The notes under the pieces are model-generated. The model was not told where the DNA came from. It saw only the letters and a list, made by a program, of their open reading frames with translations, and ran no database searches. A stretch of DNA of 36,599 nt. Source: Novosphingobium sp. (GTDB lineage Bacteria; Pseudomonadota; Alphaproteobacteria; Sphingomonadales; Sphingomonadaceae). The DNA lies in contig NZ_JAIEPN010000088.1 of assembly GCF_019748365.1 (NCBI RefSeq), forward strand, positions 1 through 36,599. Direction: 5' to 3'. Below, piece by piece: positions 29,014-36,509 of this stretch. The stretch's first letter is position 1; each line of letters begins with the position of its first letter. A program made the translations under genes and the position numbers.

Positions 29014-30074
29014 AGATCGCGCTTTGCACCGATGCCTGGCACCCGCAGGTGAACGGGGTCGTCCGCACCCTTGCGACCACGGTCGAGCACGTGGCGGCGC
29101 GCGGGCATGAGGTCATGCTGGTCACGCCGAACCAGTTCTTCACTTTCGGCCTGCCGGGCTACCGCGAGATCCGCCTTGCCATGCTGCCGCGTTTCCGCAC
29201 CCGGCGGATGCTGCGCGATTTTGATCCCGATATCGTCCACATTGCCACCGAAGGCCCGATCGGCTGGTCCGCACGCGGGTGGTGCAAGGCCAACCGTGTG
29301 CCCTTCACCAGTGCCTTCCACACGCGCTTTCCCGAGTATGCCGCGGTGCGCACGGGGCTGAGCCCGGACCGGTTCTGGCCGATCATGCGGCGCTTCCATG
29401 CCTCGAGCCATGCCGTGCTGGTCTCCACGCCGACACTGGCGGCAGAGCTTGCCGGGCAAGGGCTGACGCAGGCGGTGCCATGGTCGCGCGGGATCGATGC
29501 CAGCCAGTTCCACACCGGCCATGCGCCGCTGGAAGTGCTGGCAAACCTGCCGCGGCCGATCATGCTCAATGTGGGCCGGGTCGCGGTCGAGAAGAACCTC
29601 GATGCGTTCCTGTCTGCGGACGTGCCCGGCAGCAAGGTGGTGGTCGGCAACGGACCGGACCTTGCCCAGCTGCGCGCGCGCTATCCGGAGGCACACTTCC
29701 TCGGGGCGCTGTCCGGCACGCCGTTGGCACAGGCCTATTGCTCGGCCGATGTCTTCGTCTTTCCGAGCCGGACCGATACCTTCGGACTGGTGATGATCGA
29801 GGCCATGGCCTGCGGATTGCCGGTCGCCGCCTATCCGGTGCCGGGCCCGATCGACGTGGTCGGCGCGGGCGGCCTTGGCCCTGATGGCAATCTCCCGCAA
29901 GCCGTCGGCGTGCTTGATGACAATCTTGCCAAGGCCATCACCGGGGCGCTGGCTTGCAGCCGCCAGGCCGCAGCGGCGCATGGCAGCAGCTATAGCTGGG
30001 ACCATGCAACCGACCAGTTCCTCCACGCGCTCGGCAGTGCCGCACGGACCCGCACCGTCAGCCAGGCGGCGTGA
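29010..30074 (+). CDS. GT4-family glycosyltransferase (lipid/mannosyltransferase type)
   Basis: 354 residues, GT-B fold. The N-terminal half begins MKIALCTDAWHPQVNGVVRTL, a hallmark of the subgroup that includes MgtA/SqdX-type lipid glycosyltransferases. The donor-site block is SRTDTFGLVMIEAMACGLPV at about 243-262; the first acidic residue of the EX7E motif is Asp246 rather than Glu, with Glu254 second. Donor sugar and acceptor are unknown. No membrane segment, but basic surfaces could bind the inner membrane. The start overlaps the phosphoesterase stop by 4 bases. Its stop TGA is directly followed by the stop of convergent bamD (TGATCA), with no gap. Confidence 0.9.
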   Translation: MKIALCTDAWHPQVNGVVRTLATTVEHVAARGHEVMLVTPNQFFTFGLPGYREIRLAMLPRFRTRRMLRDFDPDIVHIATEGPIGWSARGWCKANRVPFTSAFHTRFPEYAAVRTGLSPDRFWPIMRRFHASSHAVLVSTPTLAAELAGQGLTQAVPWSRGIDASQFHTGHAPLEVLANLPRPIMLNVGRVAVEKNLDAFLSADVPGSKVVVGNGPDLAQLRARYPEAHFLGALSGTPLAQAYCSADVFVFPSRTDTFGLVMIEAMACGLPVAAYPVPGPIDVVGAGGLGPDGNLPQAVGVLDDNLAKAITGALACSRQAAAAHGSSYSWDHATDQFLHALGSAARTRTVSQAA

Positions 30075-30881
30075 TCAGCTGGCGGTGGTACCCGGCGCCT
30101 TTTCGTTCATGAGCTTGAAGGCGCGCTCATACCATTCGTTGCCCGGATAGTTTGCGCCGAGCACGGCCGCCGACTTCTGTGCCTGCTCGGGCAGACCGAG
30201 CACGAGGTAGCTCTCGACAAGGCGGTAGAGCGCCTCCGGGGTGTGGCTGGTCTGTTGGTACTTGTCGATCACCGTGCGGAAGCGCAGCGCGCTTGCCAGC
30301 CATTTGCCGCTGCGCTGGTAAAAGCGGCCAATCTCCATTTCCTTGCCGGCAAGGTGATCGTTGACGAGATCGAGCTTGAGCCGCGCGTCGATGGCATACG
30401 TCGTGTTGGGATAGCGGCGCGTCACTTCCGTCAGCGCGGTGAGCGCCTGCTGGGTGATCTTCTGGTCGCGCGTCACGTCGCTGATCTGCTCGTAATAGCA
30501 CAGCGCGACGAGATAGTAGGCGTAAGGCGCGTCCTTGTTGCCCGGGTGGATCGACAGGAAGCGCTGCGCCGACTGCACCGACTTCGCATAATCGCGCGCG
30601 GCGTAGTAGCTGAAGGCGCTCATCAACTGGGCGCGGCGGGCCCAGGGCGAATAAGGATGCTGGCGCTCGACCTCGTCGAACAGCGCGGCGGCCTGCTTGG
30701 CATCGCCCTTGTCGAGCCGGTCCTTGGCGGCGGCATAGAGCGTATCGACGTCACGCGCGACGTAGGCGACATCCTTCTTGGCCTTGGTGCCGGCGCAGCC
30801 CGCAGTGAGCCCGAGCAAGGCGGTGGCAGCGGCAAGTGCGAGAAGGCGCAGCGGGCTGCGGCCGGAAGTCGGTACGATCAT
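30075..30881 (-). CDS. bamD: Outer membrane assembly lipoprotein BamD
   Basis: 268 residues from ATG 30881. A TTG 12 codons upstream is possible but would place extra hydrophobic residues before the signal. The lipoprotein signal ends in LTAGC with lipidated Cys29. The mature protein is a run of TPR-like helical pairs typical of BamD (DEVERQHPYSPWARRAQLMSAFSYYAARDYAKSVQSAQRFLSIHPGN and the later YPNTTYAIDARLKLDLV). BamD is the essential partner of BamA in inserting beta-barrel proteins in the outer membrane. Its 3' end meets the glycosyltransferase gene with zero spacing. The expected downstream neighbour recN is displaced by the phosphoesterase-glycosyltransferase pair. Confidence 0.93.
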   Translation of the reverse strand: MIVPTSGRSPLRLLALAAATALLGLTAGCAGTKAKKDVAYVARDVDTLYAAAKDRLDKGDAKQAAALFDEVERQHPYSPWARRAQLMSAFSYYAARDYAKSVQSAQRFLSIHPGNKDAPYAYYLVALCYYEQISDVTRDQKITQQALTALTEVTRRYPNTTYAIDARLKLDLVNDHLAGKEMEIGRFYQRSGKWLASALRFRTVIDKYQQTSHTPEALYRLVESYLVLGLPEQAQKSAAVLGANYPGNEWYERAFKLMNEKAPGTTAS

Positions 30882-30945
30882 GGCGGGTGCTATAGCCAGC
30901 AGGCGAATGAACGCCAAGTGAAGTTCGCCGCTTTTGCCGCTTCGC

Positions 30946-31386
30946 TTATGCGGCCTGTTCTTCGAAGGGTGGTTCGAGCGTGATCGGATCGGCCAGCGTG
31001 ATCCGGTCGAGCATCGCGGCCATCTCGTCGCGCAGCTGGAGCATCAGGCCGCGCAGGCGGCATTCGGCTTCGGGCAGGCAGTTGTTGCAGGTCTCATGCG
31101 CATTGCGGCTGGCGCAGGGGGTGAGCGCAAGGCTGCCGCGTGTGAGGCGGATGATGTCACCATAGCGGACATCGACGGGCGGGAGCGCAAGCTCGTAGCC
31201 GCCCTCGCGGCCCCGGTGCGAGATCACGATGCCCTCGCGCGCCATCTCCGACAGGATGACGGTCAGAAACTTGCGCGGGATGTTCTGCGCTTCGGCGATG
31301 GCATCAAGCCGCACTGGCCCCTGCCCGAACGTATCGGACAAGTGCTGGAGGGCGCGGATCGTGTAGCGCGTCTTTTGCGAGAGCAT
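30946..31386 (-). CDS. Rrf2-family transcriptional regulator, Cys-rich
   Basis: 146 residues. The N-terminal winged helix contains LSQKTRYTIRALQHL and IAEAQNIPRKFLTVILSEM, with the wing RGREGGYELA, all typical of Rrf2/IscR. The C-terminal half carries four cysteines at 91, 100, 103 and 109 (PCASR, ETCNNC, AECR), so an Fe-S cluster that senses iron, NO or redox state is likely; the spacing is close to but not the same as IscR (92, 98, 104). No isc/suf genes are nearby, so its targets are unclear. It lies 64 bases upstream of bamD in the same direction, and downstream of the FHS transporter. IscR, RsrR- or NsrR-like roles are all open. Confidence 0.88.
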   Translation of the reverse strand: MLSQKTRYTIRALQHLSDTFGQGPVRLDAIAEAQNIPRKFLTVILSEMAREGIVISHRGREGGYELALPPVDVRYGDIIRLTRGSLALTPCASRNAHETCNNCLPEAECRLRGLMLQLRDEMAAMLDRITLADPITLEPPFEEQAA

Positions 31387-31424
31387 GCCCCAGATTTGAG
31401 CCGAGGCGAACGAAAGTCAACGGC

Positions 31425-31442
31425 GGGAGTAGAAATACCCCC
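31425..31442 (-). terminator. Hairpin after the sugar transporter
   Basis: On the minus strand GGGGGTA-TTTC-TACTCCC gives a 7-bp stem (with one G-T pair) and a four-base loop, 8 bases beyond the transporter stop. No long T-run follows. It may limit read-through into the Rrf2 gene. Confidence 0.4.
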
Positions 31443-31450
31443 ACCCGTCT

Positions 31451-32749
31451 CTAACCTTCCAGAGGAGCGACCGGACGGACGGCGAAGATGCCGAAGGCGA
31501 CGATCACTGCATAGCACAGCGCGGGCAGCAGCATCGCGGTGGTGAGGCTGCCGGTCATGTCGGCCAGCGCGCCGGTGGCGAGCGGTACGACCGCGCCGCC
31601 GAAGATGGCGACGTTGATGATGCCCGATCCATCCGCCGCGCGCTTGCCGAGGCCTTCGCAGGCGAGCGTGAAGATCGTCGGGAACATGATCGAGTTCATG
31701 AGGCCGATGGCGAGCAGCGTGTAGGCCGAAACGAGGCCCGAAGTGTGGGTCGAGATCGCCAGCAAGGCGATCGCCCCTGCGGCGCATCCGGCCAGCGTCT
31801 TGGCGGGGCTTACCACGCGCAGCAGCGCCGAGCCGATGAAGCGGCCGACCATTGCGCCGAACCAGTACTTCCAGATCTCGCCGCCCGCCGCCTCGTGATC
31901 GAGGCCCATGACGGTGGGGAGCGCAAGGTAGTTCACGATGACCGAGCCGATCGAGACTTCGGCACCGACATAGAGGAAAATGCATAGCGCGCCGAAACCG
32001 AAGCGCGGGCGCGACAGCAGGGCGAAGCTCGCGCCGATCGAGCTGGCTTCGTGCTTCTCGCCCTTCAGCCGATTGCGGTTGGCCCAGACGACCGCCGCGA
32101 CCAGCGCGAGGCTGACGGCAAGGCCGATGTAGGTGTTGACCACAAGGCGGCTCTCGGTGACGCGGTAGGCATCGAGCGCGGGGCCGACGAGCTCGTCGAC
32201 CTTCACATCCTTGATCTTGCCGAGGATCACGCTCGCGCCGATCAGCGGGAAGAGCACCGTGCCGAGCGAGTTGAACGCCTGCGCGAACGTCAGGCGGCTG
32301 CTGGCGGTCTTTGCCGGGCCGAGCAGCGAGATCAGCGGGTTCGAGACGACCTGCACGAGGACGACGCCGCTGGCGAGGATGAACAGCGCGAACAGGAACA
32401 GGACGTAGAGCGCGCTTTGCGAGGCGGGAATGAACAGCAGGCAGCCCGCCATCATCGTGAGCAGGCCCACCGCCGCGCCGCGCATGTAGCCGATGCGCTT
32501 GACCAGCAAGGCGCCCGGCACGCCGATCACCGCGTAGGCGGTGAAGAAGCAGAACTGCACCAGCATCGCCTGGGTGTAGTTGAGCGTGAAGAGGTCCTTG
32601 AGCTTGGGGATGATCACATCGTTGAGCGAGGTGATGCCGCCGAAGAGGAAGAACAGCGCCATGACGAAGATGCGCAGCTCGGGCGCATCGATATTGCCGG
32701 CATCGTTTGCGGAAGCGGAATCAGCGGCGGCTGTCGGGGCCATGGCCAT
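31451..32749 (-). CDS. FHS-type sugar MFS transporter (fucose/glucose-galactose permease family)
   Basis: 432 residues, about 12 transmembrane helices. The pattern ALFFLFGGITSLNDVIIPKLKDLFTLNYTQAMLVQFCFFTAYAV at the N-terminus is the FHS/GluP/FucP signature (proton-sugar symport). Other blocks are NPLISLLGP, TFAQAFNSLGTVLFPLIGA, FLYVGAEVSIGS and MNSIMFPTIFTLACEGLG. The start at 32749 follows AGGAG and avoids an upstream frame with no ribosome site. Substrate cannot be read: glucose, fucose, galactose or N-acetylglucosamine are all possible. It is monocistronic in appearance, with the Rrf2 gene downstream. A palindrome-rich region upstream (32822-32863) looks like an operator. Confidence 0.88.
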   Translation of the reverse strand: MAMAPTAAADSASANDAGNIDAPELRIFVMALFFLFGGITSLNDVIIPKLKDLFTLNYTQAMLVQFCFFTAYAVIGVPGALLVKRIGYMRGAAVGLLTMMAGCLLFIPASQSALYVLFLFALFILASGVVLVQVVSNPLISLLGPAKTASSRLTFAQAFNSLGTVLFPLIGASVILGKIKDVKVDELVGPALDAYRVTESRLVVNTYIGLAVSLALVAAVVWANRNRLKGEKHEASSIGASFALLSRPRFGFGALCIFLYVGAEVSIGSVIVNYLALPTVMGLDHEAAGGEIWKYWFGAMVGRFIGSALLRVVSPAKTLAGCAAGAIALLAISTHTSGLVSAYTLLAIGLMNSIMFPTIFTLACEGLGKRAADGSGIINVAIFGGAVVPLATGALADMTGSLTTAMLLPALCYAVIVAFGIFAVRPVAPLEG

Positions 32750-32821
32750 GGGGTCTAACTCTCCTAGCGGCCGATTATCCGCCGGCCCTGCCCCTGCGTT
32801 TGTGCCAAGGCGCACGGGAAA

Positions 32822-32863
32822 GTCCACCGGCATATGCGGCGCATACGTATCGCCATAGTGGAC
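32822..32863. promoter_or_regulatory. Putative operator upstream of the sugar transporter
   Basis: Two inverted repeats overlap: TATGC-GGC-GCATA at 32833-32845 and GTCCAC (32822-32827) with GTGGAC (32858-32863). CGCATACG occurs at 32840-32847 and again at 32897-32904. This stands 70-115 bases upstream of the transporter start and suits a dimeric sugar-responsive repressor such as a LacI- or GntR-type protein, though none is encoded nearby. Confidence 0.4.
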
Positions 32864-32904
32864 AAAATCGCCGCAAGATCAGGCGATTCATCGCGCCGCA
32901 TACG

Positions 32905-32937
32905 AAAAGCCCCGCTCCGGCAAGATCGGAGCGGGGC
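32905..32937 (-). terminator. Intrinsic terminator after the cytochrome c gene
   Basis: Perfect 11-bp stem GCCCCGCTCCG / CGGAGCGGGGC with a 7-base loop, followed on the minus strand by TTTTC. It lies 27 bases beyond the cytochrome c stop and is the clearest Rho-independent terminator in the window. Confidence 0.85.
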
Positions 32938-32964
32938 GGAAAAGTGAACGTTATCAGCGAGGTC

Positions 32965-33369
32965 TTACTTCGCCGCAGCCTTGAGATAGGCGATCACATC
33001 GGCGCGGTCCTGCGGGTTGCTGAGGCCCGGGAAGGCCATGCGCGTGCCGGGGACGTACTTCATCGGGGCGGTGAGGAACTGGTCCAGCGTATCCGGACCC
33101 CAGGTGACGCCCTTGCCCTTCATGCCGGCCGAGTAGCTGAAGTTGGCGGAAGTGCCCGACTTACGGCCGATCACGCCCTTGAGGCTGGGGCCAAGGCGGA
33201 TCGCGCCGGTGTTGAGATCGTGGCAGGCCGCACAGCGGGCGAAGACCGTCTTGCCGCGGGCCGCATCGCCTGCCGGAAGGGCAGCCTGCGCCGCAGTGGC
33301 CGCCGCAAGCGCCGCGACTGTCGCTGCGCTGAACGCGATGAAACCAAGACCCGTCTTCGAAATCGTCAT
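32965..33369 (-). CDS. Class I c-type cytochrome, periplasmic
   Basis: 134 residues with a signal peptide (residues 1-30, cut after AQA). The heme attachment site CAACH is at 46-50 and the distal methionine ligand is Met111 in GTRMAFPGL. The overall layout (GDAARGKTVFARCAACH, GPSLKGVIGRKSG, FLTAPMKYVPGTRMAFPGL, IAYLK) is that of cytochrome c2/mitochondrial-type electron carriers. It would shuttle electrons between the bc1 complex and an oxidase or other acceptor in the periplasm. ATG 33369 follows GGGAG. Upstream is the MarR gene after 85 bases, and a strong terminator follows. A role beyond respiration cannot be excluded. Confidence 0.93.
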   Translation of the reverse strand: MTISKTGLGFIAFSAATVAALAAATAAQAALPAGDAARGKTVFARCAACHDLNTGAIRLGPSLKGVIGRKSGTSANFSYSAGMKGKGVTWGPDTLDQFLTAPMKYVPGTRMAFPGLSNPQDRADVIAYLKAAAK

Positions 33370-33454
33370 GAGAAACTCCCCTGTGTAACCAGCACCCGTC
33401 TAGGACAAACGACCTGTATCCGAGCTTAATGTCCTGTTTGTCTGCGTGAAAGAC

Positions 33455-33970
33455 TCAGGTCCGGCTCGGTGCCGAAAGATAGACCTTGATGATGAGCCGA
33501 TAGAGCTCCGCCTGTTCGTCCGCCGTCAGCGGGCTGAGCAGTTCGGCTTCATCCGTGAAGATGATCTCGCGCGCGGCGGTGAGCGTCGCGGTGCCCGTCT
33601 CGGTGATCCACAGCCCGCCGGCGCGGCGATCGAGCTTCGAGGGTTCGGAGACGAGATGGCCGTTCAATGTCAGCTGGCGCACGAACTGGTGGACGGTCGG
33701 CCGTTCGATCTTGAAGAAGCGCGAGAGGTCGGACTGCTTGACCCCCGGATTGGCATTGACGAGCCAGAGGATCGCGACCTGCTTGGGCGTGACCTTGAAC
33801 GTTTCAAGCTGGCGTTCGAGGCGCGAGAGCAGAAGCGTGTTGATCGTGCCGACATGAATGCCAAGCACCTGATCGAGCCCGTCTAGATCGAGTTCGGGCG
33901 TGACGGCCTGCCGGCTGAGGGGCGCAGGGCGCTGCAATGTCTCGGTGGACCTCGTTGTCTCGATCGACAA
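33455..33970 (-). CDS. MarR-family transcriptional regulator
   Basis: 171 residues with the MarR winged-helix core: VTPKQVAILWLVNANPGVKQSDLSRFFKIERPTVHQFVRQLTLNGHLV and the wing EPSKLDRRAGGLWITETGTATL, flanked by the helices of the dimer domain. The start is TTG at 33970; the frame contains no ATG and this codon has AAAGG about 7 bases upstream. It lies downstream of ahpF, with 229 bases between them, and upstream of the cytochrome c gene. MarR proteins of the OhrR branch sense peroxides through an N-terminal cysteine, but no cysteine is visible in this protein, so another ligand must be assumed. The target may be its own promoter or the adjacent cytochrome gene (inference). Confidence 0.85.
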   Translation of the reverse strand: MSIETTRSTETLQRPAPLSRQAVTPELDLDGLDQVLGIHVGTINTLLLSRLERQLETFKVTPKQVAILWLVNANPGVKQSDLSRFFKIERPTVHQFVRQLTLNGHLVSEPSKLDRRAGGLWITETGTATLTAAREIIFTDEAELLSPLTADEQAELYRLIIKVYLSAPSRT

Positions 33971-34107
33971 GAGCGGGCCTTTCTGTCTCGCGGGGGCTGT
34001 CTGGGGAAATTTCCTTAAGGTGCGACGCGGCCTGACGCAAAACCTTTGTCGCAGTGCAGCGCGAAACGGATGCGATTGTCCGAAAAGACCTGCGCATGTT
34101 CGCTCTT

Positions 34108-34174
34108 GATCCCCGCCATCGCGGGGATGACGAAAAGAATGGCACTCGTCATCTCCGCAAAGGCGGGGATCCAG
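34108..34174. repeat. REP-like pair, head-to-head arrangement
   Basis: Two copies of the same unit as at 8991-9073: 34108-34133 (minus orientation) and 34146-34174 (plus orientation), 23 of 26 aligned positions equal, with 12 bases between them. Here the TCGTC ends face each other, the reverse of the other locus. Each has the inner palindrome of C and G runs. The pair follows the ahpF stop by about 25 bases and may end its transcript. Confidence 0.75.
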
Positions 34175-34199
34175 AGCGACAAAATACGGCGGTCGCAGC

Positions 34200-35756
34200 T
34201 CAGTGGCGGATCAGGTAGTCGAAGGCCGAAAGCGCCGCTTTCGAGCCCTCGCCCATCGCGATCACGATCTGCTTGTAGGGCACGGTCGTGACGTCGCCCG
34301 CTGCGAAGACGCCGGGGAGGCTCGTCGCGAGGTGGCTGTCGATCTCGATCTCGCCGTAATTGGTCATGGCGAGCGCGCCCTGCAGCCATTCGGTGTTGGG
34401 CACGAGGCCGATCTGCACGAACACGCCTTCGAGTTCGATCCGGTGCTCTTCCTCGGTCTTGCGGTCGCGGTAGACGAGGCCGGTCACCTTCTCGCCGTCG
34501 CCGGTCACTTCGGTGGTACGCGCCGAGGTGATCACGGTGACATTGGGCAAGCTGCGCAGCTTGGCCTGCAGCACCGCATCGGCGCGCAGTTCGCTGTCGA
34601 ACTCGATCAGCGTGACGTGCGCGACGATCCCGGCAAGGTCGATCGCGGCCTCGACGCCCGAATTGCCGCCGCCAATCACCGCGGTGCGCTTGCCCTTGTA
34701 GAGCGGACCGTCGCAGTGCGGGCAATAGGCGACGCCCTTGTTGCGATATTCGTCCTCGCCCGGCACACCGATCTGCCGCCAGCGCGCGCCGGTGGAGAGG
34801 ATGACCGTCTTTGCCCGCAAGGCAGCGCCGCTTTCAAGCTCGACCGTGGCGAGGCCGTCGCCGTTGGCGGGCTTCAGGCCAACCGCCTTCTGCAGGTTCA
34901 TCACGTCGACATCATAGTCCTTCACGTGTTGTTCGAGCTGCGCGACAAGGCGCGGGCCTTCGGTGTGCTGGACCGAAATGAAGTTCTCGATGCCCATGGT
35001 ATCGAGCACCTGCCCGCCGAAGCGTTCGGTGACGACGCCGGTGCGGATGCCCTTGCGCGCGGCGTAGATCGCCGCTGCCGCGCCGGCCGGGCCGCCGCCG
35101 ACGATAAGCACGTCGAACGGGTCCTTGGCCGCGATCTTCTCCGCCGCGCGGGCGACTGCGCCGGTATCGAGCTTGGCCACGATCTGCGCGAGGTCCATGC
35201 GGCCCTGGCCGAACAACTCGCCGTTCAGGAACACCTGCGGCACGGCCATGATCTTGCGCCGCTCGACTTCGTCCTGGAACAGCGCGCCGTCGATGGCGAC
35301 ATGCGTCACCTGCGGATTGAGCGCGGCGATGATGTTGAGCGCCTGCACGACATCCGGGCAGTTCTGGCAGGTGAGCGAGAAGAACGTTTCGAAGTGCAGC
35401 GGGCCTTCAAGGCCGCGCACGGTTTCGAGCAGCTCGGCCTCTTCCTTGGGCGGATGGCCACCGACGTGGAGCAGCGCGAGGATCAGCGAGGTGAACTCGT
35501 GGCCCAGCGGGAGACCGGCGAAAGTGACGCGCGCGGGCTCTCCGACCTTGCCGATGGCAAAGCTGGGACGGCGGGCATCGGTGCCATCGAAGCGCGCGGT
35601 GACCTTGTCGGACAGGACCGCGATTTCCTCGACGAGGCTCTTCATGTCGTTGCTCTTCGCACCCTCGCCAAGGCTGGCGACGAGCTCGATCGGATGGCGC
35701 AGGTTGCCAAGATAGGTCTTGAGCTGGGTGGTGGTGGCGGTGTCGAGCAGCGGCAT
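34200..35756 (-). CDS. ahpF: Alkyl hydroperoxide reductase subunit F
   Basis: NADH-dependent flavoprotein that reduces AhpC, 518 residues from ATG 35756 ([16 protein letters not shown]). The N-terminal tandem thioredoxin-like domain carries Cys130 and Cys133 (TCQNC). The FAD motif GGGPAG is at 220-225, and the catalytic disulfide is Cys345-Cys348 in [12 protein letters not shown], all at E. coli-like positions. NADH-binding GGGNSGVEA follows. Upstream frame extension to 35813 has no better ribosome site (AAGGA precedes 35756 by about 9 bases). ahpC lies upstream in the same direction, separated by a strong hairpin that would lower ahpF relative to ahpC. Located in the cytoplasm. OxyR control is typical of this pair, but no OxyR gene is in the window. 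Confidence 0.96.
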   Translation of the reverse strand: MPLLDTATTTQLKTYLGNLRHPIELVASLGEGAKSNDMKSLVEEIAVLSDKVTARFDGTDARRPSFAIGKVGEPARVTFAGLPLGHEFTSLILALLHVGGHPPKEEAELLETVRGLEGPLHFETFFSLTCQNCPDVVQALNIIAALNPQVTHVAIDGALFQDEVERRKIMAVPQVFLNGELFGQGRMDLAQIVAKLDTGAVARAAEKIAAKDPFDVLIVGGGPAGAAAAIYAARKGIRTGVVTERFGGQVLDTMGIENFISVQHTEGPRLVAQLEQHVKDYDVDVMNLQKAVGLKPANGDGLATVELESGAALRAKTVILSTGARWRQIGVPGEDEYRNKGVAYCPHCDGPLYKGKRTAVIGGGNSGVEAAIDLAGIVAHVTLIEFDSELRADAVLQAKLRSLPNVTVITSARTTEVTGDGEKVTGLVYRDRKTEEEHRIELEGVFVQIGLVPNTEWLQGALAMTNYGEIEIDSHLATSLPGVFAAGDVTTVPYKQIVIAMGEGSKAALSAFDYLIRH

Positions 35757-35847
35757 GGGCCGGGTTCCTTGAAGGTAAGCAGGCAGGCGGGTTCGTCTGC
35801 GCCGGAAGATCACCGGCGGGATGAAAGAGCAGCGGGTAGAAAACGAG

Positions 35848-35889
35848 GCCGGGCGGCGGCGGAGGGGGAGGGAAAGGCCGCCGCCCGGC
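35848..35889 (-). terminator. Hairpin between ahpC and ahpF
   Basis: 12-bp stem GCCGGGCGGCGG (35848-35859) / CCGCCGCCCGGC (35878-35889) with an 18-base purine-rich loop, followed on the minus strand by TCGTTTTC. It probably acts as a partial terminator or 3' stabiliser, so ahpC message exceeds ahpF message. Confidence 0.6.
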
Positions 35890-35945
35890 GGTTTGCGAGA
35901 GGCCGTGTGGGGGGAGTGCCGGCGCTCTCGCGAAGGATATTCAGA

Positions 35946-36509
35946 TCAGATCTTGCCAACGAGGTCGATCGACGGGGCAAGCGTCTCGCCGCCCTCTTCC
36001 CACTTGGCCGGGCACACCTGGCCGGGGTGCTCGCGCCAGTACTTGGCGGCCTTGATCTTGCGCACGAGCTCGGCAGCGTTGCGGCCCACGCCCTCGGGGG
36101 TGATCTCGATCAGCTGGATCACGCCGTCCGGATCGACGACGAAAGTGCCGCGGTCGGCAAGGCCGACGCCGGGGCGCAGGTTGTCGAACGCGTTGGTCAG
36201 CGTGTGGTTCTGGTCACCCACAAGGTAGTAGGTGATCTTGCCGATCGCCGGCGAGCTGTCTGCCCAGGCCTTGTGGCTGAAGTGCGTGTCGGTCGAGACG
36301 CCGAACACCTCGACGCCCATGCTCTGCAGCTCGGCGTAGTTGTCCTGAAGATCCTCGAGCTCTGTCGGGCACACGAAAGTGAAGTCGGCCGGGTAGAAGA
36401 AGAACACCGCCCACTTGCCGGCGATATCGGCCTCGGTGATGTCGACGAACTTGCCTTCCTTGTAGGCCGTGTTGGCAAAGGGCTTGATCGGGGTGTTGAT
36501 CAGGGACAT
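35946..36509 (-). CDS. ahpC: Alkyl hydroperoxide reductase subunit C (peroxiredoxin)
   Basis: 187-residue 2-Cys peroxiredoxin, the main scavenger of low-level hydrogen peroxide and organic peroxides. The peroxidatic cysteine Cys47 is in FTFVCPTE, and the resolving cysteine Cys166 is in [22 protein letters not shown] and [11 protein letters not shown] are other conserved blocks. Length and residues match E. coli AhpC closely. The ribosome site AAGGAAG precedes ATG 36509. ahpF follows on the same strand after 189 bases. The promoter would lie at 36510-36599, which is cut by the window end and is AT-rich. Confidence 0.97.
   Translation of the reverse strand: MSLINTPIKPFANTAYKEGKFVDITEADIAGKWAVFFFYPADFTFVCPTELEDLQDNYAELQSMGVEVFGVSTDTHFSHKAWADSSPAIGKITYYLVGDQNHTLTNAFDNLRPGVGLADRGTFVVDPDGVIQLIEITPEGVGRNAAELVRKIKAAKYWREHPGQVCPAKWEEGGETLAPSIDLVGKI

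Noticed and set aside
30072..30077. Stops of the GT4 and bamD genes meeting directly (TGATCA) as a possible special overlap
   Set aside because: Zero-gap convergent ends are common in compact genomes; no hairpin or function is evident.
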